53,345 nt of DNA from assembly GCA_902629495.1 (NCBI GenBank), contig CACORA010000014.1, positions 1-53,345 on the forward strand, read 5' to 3'. The notes beneath the pieces are model-generated. The model was not told the DNA's origin and did not search any database. It worked only from the letters and a program-made list of their open reading frames with translations. The number at the start of each line of letters is the position of its first letter. Position 1 is the stretch's first letter. The position numbers and the translations under genes are program-made. The stretch is from Planctomycetaceae bacterium (GTDB taxonomy: Bacteria; Planctomycetota; Planctomycetia; Pirellulales; UBA1268). Positions 1 to 7,605 of the stretch are shown one piece after another.

Positions 1-539
1 TCTTTACCAGCGATAATGGTCCGCATAATGAAAGCCGCCATGACCTAACACGTTTTCAGCCCGCTGGTCCGTATTCTGGCATCAAACGCAGCCTTACCGA
101 CGGTGGCATTCGTGTTCCAATGATTGCCTGGTGGCCAGGACATATTCCATCAGGAACACAGTCGGCGTACGCGGGTTCTTTTGCTGACATCATGGCCACC
201 GTGGCAGAGGTAGCCGGTGTGGCTCCACCTCCAAACACAGATTCCCTGAGTCTCGTGCCCGAACTCACAGGAAACCCCCGGCAACAAAAGCAACATGATT
301 TTCTCTATTGGGAGTTTCATGAGGGCGGCTTCCGGCAAGCCTGTCTTTATAAAGGCCGATGGAAAGCACTTCGACGCCTTGGAGAACCTGTGCAGCTATT
401 CGATACCGACACGGACATCGCAGAAAAAATAGATGTCTCATCAAAGCATCCCGGCATCACTGAAACTGTTCAAAACTATCTCGACACAGCACGCTGGCCA
501 AATCCAAACTGGATACCGAAACCTCGAAAAAAATCATAA
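1..539 (+). CDS. Sulfatase, C-terminal fragment (gene starts before the window)
   Basis: The reading frame is open from base 3, so the gene begins upstream of the window and only about 178 C-terminal residues are seen. The fragment opens with FTSDNGPHNE, the metal-binding DNG motif of arylsulfatase-type alkaline phosphatase superfamily enzymes. It continues with the typical stretch around SLTDGGIRVPMIAWWPG, a conserved sulfatase segment just after that site. The catalytic Cys/Ser motif would lie upstream and cannot be checked. Known role of the family: hydrolysis of sulfate esters, often of sulfated polysaccharides, usually outside the cytoplasm. Such enzymes need a formylglycine made by an FGE enzyme, and a candidate FGE lies at 27922-28980. 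Substrate cannot be predicted from this piece. Confidence 0.93.
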   Translation, partial: FTSDNGPHNESRHDLTRFQPAGPYSGIKRSLTDGGIRVPMIAWWPGHIPSGTQSAYAGSFADIMATVAEVAGVAPPPNTDSLSLVPELTGNPRQQKQHDFLYWEFHEGGFRQACLYKGRWKALRRLGEPVQLFDTDTDIAEKIDVSSKHPGITETVQNYLDTARWPNPNWIPKPRKKS

Positions 540-542
540 GCC

Positions 543-1289
543 TTAAGAAGGAATAATTAGCCGTATCGCAGCACAAGCCGTAAAGGCTAGAAGGAGCGTA
601 TCGAAGACACGTTGAGGAATAAGGCGCACGATGGCACGTCCTGTCAAAAGACCTGCCACGACACACGGAGCAAGAACAAGATCGATGCCTAGGCTCAATG
701 AGTCGATAAGTCCGAGGCTTGCGCTGAACGGAATCTTGAGAACGTTCAGAATAAGGAAAAACCATGCCGCGGTAGCCACAAGTCGATCTTTTGGTAGTGA
801 TACGGCAAGAAGATACACCGCCACGATTGGTCCAGCGGCATTGGCCACCATGGTTGCAACACCAGAAAGGATGCCTGTACACCAAGCAAAGAGTTGTGTG
901 TGGGGCACATACGCAAAGAGGTCACTTCGCCACATCCTCAACAGTTGACCGAGACACAGCAGAATGACAAGCGAGCCAATGAGTGGACGAAAGGCTGCTT
1001 CATCGAGACTATCAAGCAGATACCACCCAATGAAAACACCAACCAACGTGGGCGGCAAAAGTTTCAGAACATAACGCCACCGCACCTCTCTCCCAACAAG
1101 CCAGACTGCACAGACATCCCCAACGATTAAGAGGGGCAGAAGCACACCTGTTGATTGTCTTGCACCAAAAACAATGGCAAAAGCAAGCACTTGAATGAGG
1201 CTGACCCCAGCGAGACCACTTTTTGAAACCCCAACGGCAAAACCACCAACAATAAGGAGGGACCACGAAGCAAATGAGAGTTCGTTCAT
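543..1289 (-). CDS. TauE/SafE-family membrane exporter
   Basis: A 248-residue, strongly hydrophobic protein with about seven or eight predicted membrane helices in two similar halves. Each half opens with a Gly-rich turn: GGFAVGVSKSGLAG near residues 15-28 and GILSGVATMVANAAGP near 138-153. This is the layout of the TauE/SafE (DUF81) family, whose members move sulfite, sulfoacetate or other organosulfur anions across the inner membrane. The gene is convergent with the sulfatase gene and their stop codons are 3 bases apart. Proximity to a sulfatase suggests sulfur metabolism, but this is inference only and substrate is unknown. Confidence 0.85.
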   Translation of the reverse strand: MNELSFASWSLLIVGGFAVGVSKSGLAGVSLIQVLAFAIVFGARQSTGVLLPLLIVGDVCAVWLVGREVRWRYVLKLLPPTLVGVFIGWYLLDSLDEAAFRPLIGSLVILLCLGQLLRMWRSDLFAYVPHTQLFAWCTGILSGVATMVANAAGPIVAVYLLAVSLPKDRLVATAAWFFLILNVLKIPFSASLGLIDSLSLGIDLVLAPCVVAGLLTGRAIVRLIPQRVFDTLLLAFTACAAIRLIIPS

Positions 1290-1435
1290 AATCGTTCAAC
1301 ACAAAACACGGGGAAACAGGTCCAGCAGAGTCAACATGGCTCGATTAAACAGAACATCTTGCATTCGCTGATAGCAGTAAAATATCTACGCTTTGAGCGT
1401 TTTAAGCACGTATCGAGATAATTCTGAACTAGAAA

Positions 1436-1463
1436 TTGACAACTTTTGGCCATAAGATAAATT
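1436..1463 (+). promoter_or_regulatory. Candidate sigma70-type promoter for the DUF1559 gene
   Basis: A perfect TTGACA (1436-1441) is followed after 16 bases by TAAATT (1458-1463), which matches four of six positions of the -10 consensus. It lies about 100 bases before the DUF1559 start codon. The rest of 1290-1559 holds no convincing gene. This is a visual match only. Confidence 0.45.
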
Positions 1464-1559
1464 CACCTTTGGAGGAGGATTCATCGAATGGGGGTTTTTT
1501 CTCTATAAGGTCTTCTCTCTTTTTATTACTTTTCATAGCTATTTTGCCGGAGACGTGCC

Positions 1560-2681
1560 ATGCAATACAAAAGCTCTTTTGGTCGCAAGGGCTTCACGCT
1601 TGTGGAGTTGCTTGTGGTTATCGCCATTATTGGTGTTCTTATCGGTCTTCTGTTACCTGCTGTTCAAGCTGCTCGTGAAGCAGCCAGACGGGCAAACTGT
1701 GTCAGCAATGTCAAGCAGTTAGCATTAGCCTGCCTCAATCATGAAAGTACGTATGGGTACTTCCCTCCACAAAAGGGTGGAACATGCTGTTGGGGAAAAG
1801 GTGTTGGCAAAAAGGATCAAAACAACGCTGGTCGTCGAAGTGCGTTCATTGCAATGCTTCCTTACATTGAAGAAAACGCCATGTGGGATCAGATCATGGC
1901 TGGTGCCAGCAACGTTCGTCCTGGTGGTCCATACGCTTGGGCGAGTTGGAATGTTTGGAACACAGCTCCCAAGTCCTTGAAGTGTCCAAGTGATCCACCA
2001 AGTACTCGTGTCCAAACACACTCGTATGCAACGTGTGTTGGAGACCATGCCAGCGGTCTCAATAATCTTGATGGAACTGGGCGAGGCGCCTTTATTGGAG
2101 CTAAATACTCCGGCAATGCGGCTCCTCCTGCAGAACGACCACAGACCGTTTTTGGAAAAACGATTTCAGCCATGATGGATGGAACGTCAAAGACAGTCCT
2201 CATCAGTGAGCGTATGTCTGGGACCAATGGTGCCATCAGTACTGCCGGTGGCAGTGAGCTCTATGGACAGGCTGAAGTCATGAATATCGGTGGTTTGCGG
2301 AATAATCCTAGCCTATGTATCGCTGCAGTCGCTGGAGGAAATGGTCGGTATCCTGCCGGTACTTCTATCAAGCGACGGTGGGGTGCTCAATGGACGGACG
2401 GCCAGGTTGGTCGTGTTGGCTTCCAGACCATCCTTCCACCAAACTCGCCATCGTGTAATGTAGGGAATAACCCAAATGCTGATTCAGCAACTGCTGTTTA
2501 TTCTGCTGCGAGTCGACATCCCGGTGGTGTTGTAACAGGGTATGCCGATGGTTCAGTATCGTTCACAAACGACAATATTGATTGTGGCGATACGTCGGCA
2601 CAGGCTCCTGCTCGAAACGCGACTTCGAGAAGTCCGTATGGGGTCTGGGGATCACTTGGTGCAACATCAGATGGAGCTTAG
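1560..2681 (+). CDS. DUF1559 prepilin-like exported protein
   Basis: A 373-residue protein. The N terminus has a type IV prepilin signal: RKG, then FTLVELLVVIAIIGVLIGLL, with likely cleavage after Gly11 and the conserved Glu at residue 16. It is followed by the AVQAAREAARR segment typical of planctomycete DUF1559 proteins. The C-terminal half contains HPGGVVTGYADGS, the H-X9-DG hallmark of this family. These proteins are found in many copies per genome in Planctomycetes and are thought to be pseudopilin-like surface or secreted proteins; their exact function is unknown. A GGAG lies 8-11 bases before the ATG. The lipoprotein gene at 2711 follows within 30 bases, so the two are probably co-transcribed, ending at the hairpin at 3179-3230. 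Confidence 0.95.
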   Translation: MQYKSSFGRKGFTLVELLVVIAIIGVLIGLLLPAVQAAREAARRANCVSNVKQLALACLNHESTYGYFPPQKGGTCCWGKGVGKKDQNNAGRRSAFIAMLPYIEENAMWDQIMAGASNVRPGGPYAWASWNVWNTAPKSLKCPSDPPSTRVQTHSYATCVGDHASGLNNLDGTGRGAFIGAKYSGNAAPPAERPQTVFGKTISAMMDGTSKTVLISERMSGTNGAISTAGGSELYGQAEVMNIGGLRNNPSLCIAAVAGGNGRYPAGTSIKRRWGAQWTDGQVGRVGFQTILPPNSPSCNVGNNPNADSATAVYSAASRHPGGVVTGYADGSVSFTNDNIDCGDTSAQAPARNATSRSPYGVWGSLGATSDGA

Positions 2682-2710
2682 TTCAAACAATGCAATTTTT
2701 ACCTAGTCAC

Positions 2711-3172
2711 ATGAAAATGAATTCTTTCCTCGTTGTGGGAGTTGTTTCCCTCGGTCTTGTGTTCACGAATGGCTGTGGAGGAGGACCAACCAATCCTCCT
2801 ACTCATCCGGTGAGTGGCACGGTGACTCTTGGGGGGACTCCTGTTGCGGATGCCACGGTCACGTTCAGTCCATCTGCAGGCCAGAGGCCAGCCAATGGAA
2901 AAACAGATAGTGCTGGTCGGTATACGCTTTCAACCTTCGGGAAAGATGATGGTGCAATGGAAGGTGACTATGGCGTAAGGGTTGTAAAGTATGCATCGTC
3001 TGATGAAGCCGCTTCGGGAGACGTTGATAGTGATGACTATGACCCGACGGCTGTCAGTGATACTGGCCCGAAAAATGAGCTTGATGAAAAATACGAGAAA
3101 GCCGAAACATCGGGGCTCACTGCAACAGTAAGTGCCGGTGAAGGTAATACGTTCGATTTCGAACTTGAGTAA
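2711..3172 (+). CDS. Small planctomycete lipoprotein, carboxypeptidase-regulatory-like fold
   Basis: About 153 residues. It has a short signal peptide (MKMNSFLVVGVVSLGLVFTN) running into GCGGG, a probable lipobox Cys, although Asn at -2 is not ideal. The mature part reads VSGTVTLGGTPVADATVTF and later GKTDSAGRYTL, the pattern of a carboxypeptidase-regulatory-like (transthyretin-type) beta-sandwich. This arrangement is common in small planctomycete lipoproteins next to DUF1559 genes. The frame is open far upstream, but the DUF1559 gene occupies that DNA. The ATGs at 2711 and 2717 give a proper signal peptide; the ATG at 2690 is less likely. Function unknown; probably works with its DUF1559 neighbour at the cell envelope. 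Confidence 0.85.
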   Translation: MKMNSFLVVGVVSLGLVFTNGCGGGPTNPPTHPVSGTVTLGGTPVADATVTFSPSAGQRPANGKTDSAGRYTLSTFGKDDGAMEGDYGVRVVKYASSDEAASGDVDSDDYDPTAVSDTGPKNELDEKYEKAETSGLTATVSAGEGNTFDFELE

Positions 3173-3178
3173 CTTCTC

Positions 3179-3230
3179 TTGCAGATGTTCTGTTCTCCCA
3201 GCAACAGCTGAGAGAATGGGGCATCTGCAA
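3179..3230. terminator. Long hairpin between convergent genes, probable terminator
   Basis: The outer arms TTGCAGATG and CATCTGCAA (9 bp) are perfect inverse complements. Inside, TTCTC pairs with GAGAA and CAGC with GCTG around an AACA tetraloop. The five bases between outer and inner stems can pair through G-U wobbles, so the RNA could fold into one almost continuous stem of about 24 bp. It sits exactly between the lipoprotein stop (3172) and the end of the convergent dtd gene (3238). There is no T-run, so it may work as an RNA end stabiliser or a factor-assisted terminator. Confidence 0.7.
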
Positions 3231-3237
3231 TGGGAGG

Positions 3238-3690
3238 TTATCTCTGCTGTCTTGAATCAACGATAATTGTCACAGGTCCGTCATTGGTAAGTGAGACCTG
3301 CATATCGGCGGCAAAGACCCCTCGTGGCACATGACGCCCAAGCCCTCGCTCAAGCACTTCCAAAAAGGATTCATACAGCGGAGCGGCTGCCTCTGGCTTA
3401 GCTGCCCGAATGAAGCTTGGTCGATTTCCTTTTTGGGTGTTGGCATGAAGGGTGAACTGACTGATGGCAAGGATATCTCCACCCATGGCCGCCACGCTTT
3501 CATTCATTTTCCCTTTCTCATCAGGAAAAATTCGCATCCCGATGATTTTTGCAGCTAACCACTCGGCATCAGCCACGGTGTCGCCGTCTTCAACGCCTAC
3601 GAATACGAGGAGCCCTCGACCAATTTGGCCTACGATTTCATGATGGATCGAGACACTCGCCTCTGTCACTCGCTGAAGAACAACTCGCAT
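3238..3690 (-). CDS. dtd: D-aminoacyl-tRNA deacylase
   Basis: A 150-residue protein starting MRVVLQRVTEASV, the standard N terminus of DTD. The ATG at 3690 was chosen because the frame extends 19 codons further upstream without family similarity. The catalytic and chirality-checking motifs are present: SQFTLHANTQKGNRPSF around residues 77-93, and NDGPVTI near the C terminus, which carries the cross-subunit Gly-Pro motif. The enzyme removes D-amino acids (and glycine) wrongly attached to tRNA and acts as a cytoplasmic homodimer. Length matches the family (about 145-150). It is divergent from the homospermidine synthase gene, with 92 bases between start codons. Confidence 0.95.
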   Translation of the reverse strand: MRVVLQRVTEASVSIHHEIVGQIGRGLLVFVGVEDGDTVADAEWLAAKIIGMRIFPDEKGKMNESVAAMGGDILAISQFTLHANTQKGNRPSFIRAAKPEAAAPLYESFLEVLERGLGRHVPRGVFAADMQVSLTNDGPVTIIVDSRQQR

Positions 3691-3782
3691 GCTCAGAGTG
3701 TACCCTGATACTTCTTTTCTGTTTTTCCACGTATACTCCCGCCTCACAGATTATGATTCACACGAAAAGGGACCCTCCTGCA

Positions 3783-5243
3783 ATGGTGACATTTCATAAC
3801 CGTATTCTGTTTGTCGGCTTTGGATTTGTAGCTCGTTGCACGATTCCAATTCTCCTCAAGCACATCAACGTCTCCCCACAAAACATTACCATCATCGACT
3901 TCGATCCTGATGATGCAGCACTTCAACCATGGATTGAAAAGGGGATTACCTTCGTTCGAAAAAAGATTACCCCGGACAATCTCGGCTCCGCACTTGCAGA
4001 GCATGTCTCAAAAGGTGATATCCTCATTGATCTTGCTTGGAATATCGACTGTTGTGAGATTGTGCAATGGTGCCATGACGCTGGCGTCTTGTATCTCAAC
4101 ACATCTGTCGAGCTCTGGGATCCGTATGCCAATGCACACAATGCTTCCCCAACGGAGATGACACTGTATTGGCGGCACATGAAACTTCGTCAGATGATTT
4201 CTGGCTGGGAGTCTCCTGGCCCCACTGCTGCCCTTGAACACGGCGCCAATCCCGGTCTCATCAGCCATTTCACCAAGCATGCCCTCATCGATATTGCGGA
4301 CGCCTGCCTTGAAGAAAAGTCTTTTTCTGCTGAACAGTCAGAGCGAATTGCTCACTACGCAAAGAACCAGACATTCAACCACCTTGCCCATGAACTCGGC
4401 GTCAAGGTGATCCACTGCAGTGAACGTGATACGCAAATTAGCAACCATCCGAAAGAAGTTGACGAGTTTGTCAACACATGGAGTGTCGAAGGGTTTCGAG
4501 AAGAGGGAACCACAACAGCTGAAATGGGCTGGGGTACTCACGAGAAGGAATTGCCTCCCTTTGCCTACGAGCACACAGACGGAACACAAAGCCAAATCTG
4601 TTTAGCTCGCATGGGAATCAACACACATGTGGTTTCATGGGTGCCCGATTACACCATTGTTGGAATGGTTGTACGACACGGCGAAGCATTCAGCATTACC
4701 GAAAAACTGTCAGTCCAAGAAGACAATGGCAAGACGATTTACCGTCCAACGGTGCACTATGCCTACTGTCCTTGTGACGCAGCAATTGCCAGTCTCGCAG
4801 AACTTCGAGGATACAACTACCAACTCCAGCCACGACACCGAATTATGACCGATGAGATTACCAGTGGTGCCGATATTCTTGGTGCCCTTGTCATGGGCCA
4901 TCCCCTTCAGTCCTGGTGGTGCGGAACTGATCTATCAATCGAAGAGTCACGACGATTAGTCCCACATCAAAATGCGACGACTATGCAGGTTGCTATTTCT
5001 GTTGTCGCGGCCTGCATGTGGATGATTAAACATCCAGAAGAGGGAGTGAAACTCCCCGATGATCTGCCGCACGAATATGTCCTCGGAATTGCAAAGCCTT
5101 ACCTAGGCGCATTTATTTCTGTTCAAAGCGACTGGACTCCCCTGAAACATTATGAGAATACGTTTGAGGGGTATAACAGCCCATCAATGGACCATGAGGA
5201 TCCTTGGCAATTCAAAAACTTTCTGATTACAGATGGAGACTGA
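3783..5243 (+). CDS. hss: Homospermidine synthase
   Basis: About 486 residues, close to the roughly 477 of characterised bacterial homospermidine synthases. The N terminus has a Rossmann NAD-binding motif, FVGFGFVARCTIPILLKHI, near residues 8-26. Two family-specific stretches follow: LNTSVELWDPY (around 115-125) and AALEHGANPGLISHF (around 148-162). The enzyme uses NAD+ to couple two putrescines, or putrescine with spermidine, into homospermidine. I chose the ATG at 3783, which has AAAAGGG about 12 bases upstream; the ATG at 3753 is an alternative, and the longer upstream extension overlaps the opposite-strand dtd gene. The next gene is a putrescine-forming decarboxylase, which fits a polyamine operon. 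Confidence 0.92.
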   Translation: MVTFHNRILFVGFGFVARCTIPILLKHINVSPQNITIIDFDPDDAALQPWIEKGITFVRKKITPDNLGSALAEHVSKGDILIDLAWNIDCCEIVQWCHDAGVLYLNTSVELWDPYANAHNASPTEMTLYWRHMKLRQMISGWESPGPTAALEHGANPGLISHFTKHALIDIADACLEEKSFSAEQSERIAHYAKNQTFNHLAHELGVKVIHCSERDTQISNHPKEVDEFVNTWSVEGFREEGTTTAEMGWGTHEKELPPFAYEHTDGTQSQICLARMGINTHVVSWVPDYTIVGMVVRHGEAFSITEKLSVQEDNGKTIYRPTVHYAYCPCDAAIASLAELRGYNYQLQPRHRIMTDEITSGADILGALVMGHPLQSWWCGTDLSIEESRRLVPHQNATTMQVAISVVAACMWMIKHPEEGVKLPDDLPHEYVLGIAKPYLGAFISVQSDWTPLKHYENTFEGYNSPSMDHEDPWQFKNFLITDGD

Positions 5244-5333
5244 TGCAGCCATCGTAGCTACCTAACGTTAGCTCGGCGCCCCCTTAGGGATCTCACCAAA
5301 AGACATGCCCCGTCCGAGGGTTCTTCAACCAAT

Positions 5334-6476
5334 ATGAATCAAAAAACTCTTCTTTCATTGGCAAAAAAGCATGGCACGCCTTTATTCATTGTTGACCACA
5401 ATGAATTGAGAAAAAACTATGCCCTCTTTCGAAAGCACTTTCCTCGCGTTCAAATCTATTATGCCGTGAAGGTAAATAGTGACCCTGCAATTGTAAAAAC
5501 ATTCTATGATCTTGGCGGGAGCTTTGATGTCGCCAGCATGCAGGAGTTTCATACTGTCCACGAAAACATCAAAAAACTTTCTGCAAAGAAGCGCCAGCAT
5601 TTTATTTGGGACAAAATAATTTATGCGAATCCCATCAAACCAATCGAAACACTTCGCGAGCTAGACCGGTACAAACCACTTGTAACGTATGACAACCATG
5701 AAGAAGTAAAAAAAATTGCAAAGCATGCTCCACATGCCGGCCTCGCACTTCGTCTTCGTGTCCCGAATACTGGCTCCATGGTTGAGTTATCCAGTAAATT
5801 TGGTGCATTACCTGGGGAGGCCGTTGACCTTATTCAATATGCGCATGACGCTGGCCTCGTCGTTGAGGGACTGTCTTTCCATGTGGGAAGCCAATGCACC
5901 AATCCAGAAAACTACATTCAGGCAATTCTTTTATGCGCGAATATCTTTCATGAATCCAGAACCCGTGGATTTAAACTGAAACTTCTTGATATCGGTGGTG
6001 GCTTTCCAGCTGCCTATGATTCCAGCGTTCCAAAATTCAGTGAGCTTGCAAAGAAAATCAACCATGAACTCGATCGCCTCTTCCCAAAGGATATTGAGAT
6101 TCTTGCTGAGCCTGGACGTTTTCTCGTCGCATCTGCTGCTCATGCTGTGTCAAAGATTATCGGGAAAGCAGTGCGAAATGATAAGCTTTGCTATTACGTC
6201 AATGACGGTGTCTACCACACGTATTCAGGTGTCATTTTTGATCATTGTAGATACCGCATGAAGAGTTTTAAGCGTGGAAAAAAACGCCTGTGTGCCGTCT
6301 TTGGCCCAACGTGTGATGCGCTAGACACAATCAGTCTGGCTGAACAACTACCAGATCTTGAAATCGGCGACTATCTCTACAGCGAGGATATTGGTGCTTA
6401 TTCTGCAGCGAGTAGCACACACTTCAATGGCTTCCCTCCTGCAAAGGTCATTCATATCAATCAACAGACTTTCTGA
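5334..6476 (+). CDS. Ornithine/lysine-type decarboxylase, PLP fold III
   Basis: A 380-residue group IV decarboxylase of the alanine-racemase fold. Visible motifs are YYAVKVNSD (residues 43-51, with the PLP lysine), FHVGSQ, the glycine loop DIGGGFP, EPGRF for phosphate binding, and GPTCDALD with the active-site Cys-Asp of ornithine decarboxylases. Family knowledge: converts ornithine to putrescine, some members also lysine to cadaverine. It lies 90 bases after homospermidine synthase in the same direction; that gap holds the palindrome CTAACGTTAG (5262-5271) and no gene. Context favours putrescine supply. Carboxynorspermidine decarboxylase was considered, but the GPTCDALD motif and the hss neighbour fit ornithine decarboxylase better. 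Confidence 0.88.
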   Translation: MNQKTLLSLAKKHGTPLFIVDHNELRKNYALFRKHFPRVQIYYAVKVNSDPAIVKTFYDLGGSFDVASMQEFHTVHENIKKLSAKKRQHFIWDKIIYANPIKPIETLRELDRYKPLVTYDNHEEVKKIAKHAPHAGLALRLRVPNTGSMVELSSKFGALPGEAVDLIQYAHDAGLVVEGLSFHVGSQCTNPENYIQAILLCANIFHESRTRGFKLKLLDIGGGFPAAYDSSVPKFSELAKKINHELDRLFPKDIEILAEPGRFLVASAAHAVSKIIGKAVRNDKLCYYVNDGVYHTYSGVIFDHCRYRMKSFKRGKKRLCAVFGPTCDALDTISLAEQLPDLEIGDYLYSEDIGAYSAASSTHFNGFPPAKVIHINQQTF

Positions 6477-6522
6477 GCACGACTGTGGGCTGTTGTCATG
6501 AAGGCACTGCTCAATAACACGC

Positions 6523-7605
6523 TCAATGACCAGCCATTGAATCTGGCCGAACTGCTTCAATGAGGTGATAGGTCTTCACTTCTTCACGAGCAACACCCTG
6601 CCATGATTGTGGCAGGTGCTGGAGGTACCAGTGAGGTCGTTTGGTCACAACTAATAATGTGCCACCTGGTGCGAGCGCTCGCCAGGCTGCGTCAACAAAT
6701 AATTCCGCTATTCGAAAGTTTGCATAATACGGTGGATTGGCCAGAACCAAATCGTATGTTCCAGGATCAGGCACGGCCCCTCCAGATTCAAGATACGTCG
6801 CTATATTTGGTAAGTCATTTTTTTTCGATCCGATGCGAGTGCACTCGACAGCCCTCGCCGATGAATCAAGTGCACAAACCTCCACGCTTGGGTCACGGGC
6901 CGCAATGCCCAACGCAACTCCTCCAGACCCACAACCGACGTCGAGGACGTGGGTACCGGGTGCAACATCGACCGCATTCAGGAGATGTCGAGCGCCTGGA
7001 TCAAGGCGACGATGCGCAAACACACCAGGACGAGTATGCAGAGTCAACAAATGTTCACGATCACGAAACACAACGTCACACGAAAAATCTCGATTTTTTT
7101 TCAACTCATGTGTTTTCTCGACGACATAACCCACTGTTGATGGTTTTGATCCCTTATCAGTTTTTACGCGAACCTTTTCACCAAGCGAGACGAGCTGTTC
7201 TCGAAGCCACGTATCTCTTGGATTATCAATCGCTGTTACGAGAAATCCACCAACGACAAGCTGCATAAAGGCTTGCTGAATTAATTCACGTGTAAACTCT
7301 GCCTCTCCATTTTTGAGAAGAGGTACAACCGCAAGGTCATACGGGCCTGCCGGAAGATCAGCAACACACAACGGGCAGAGCCGCTCAGGCTTTGTCTCCC
7401 ATCCTGCTAAGGCAAGATCATGCTGATACAAATCAAAAAAACAGCATGTGACAGCAGCCTGAGGACGCTCATGAGCAATCTCACATGCCGTTTGGGCCCG
7501 ACCAACGGTTGTGCAGACAACACTCATTCCAGGCAATTCACGGGCAATCGCAGCAGCGTGTACTTCACTTGGACGTGGCGGAAGTTGTTGATTACTGACG
7601 GTCAT
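6523..7605 (-). CDS. Class I SAM-dependent methyltransferase, RsmC/RlmG-like
   Basis: About 360 residues. The C-terminal half is a Rossmann methyltransferase with the SAM loop VLDVGCGSGGVALGIA and the catalytic NPPYY motif (LVLANPPYYANFRIAELF), typical of enzymes that methylate exocyclic amino groups of bases. The overall two-domain layout, a degenerate N-terminal domain plus an active C-terminal domain, resembles RsmC and RlmG, which methylate guanine in rRNA. The exact target cannot be assigned. The start MTVSNQQLPPRP at 7605 overlaps the end of the M16 gene by 14 bases, indicating translational coupling; a longer start at 7662 is less likely. Confidence 0.82.
   Translation of the reverse strand: MTVSNQQLPPRPSEVHAAAIARELPGMSVVCTTVGRAQTACEIAHERPQAAVTCCFFDLYQHDLALAGWETKPERLCPLCVADLPAGPYDLAVVPLLKNGEAEFTRELIQQAFMQLVVGGFLVTAIDNPRDTWLREQLVSLGEKVRVKTDKGSKPSTVGYVVEKTHELKKNRDFSCDVVFRDREHLLTLHTRPGVFAHRRLDPGARHLLNAVDVAPGTHVLDVGCGSGGVALGIAARDPSVEVCALDSSARAVECTRIGSKKNDLPNIATYLESGGAVPDPGTYDLVLANPPYYANFRIAELFVDAAWRALAPGGTLLVVTKRPHWYLQHLPQSWQGVAREEVKTYHLIEAVRPDSMAGH

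Noticed and set aside
3549..3782. N-terminal extension of homospermidine synthase
   Set aside because: The added residues lie over the dtd gene and lack similarity; the Rossmann motif starts right after ATG 3783.
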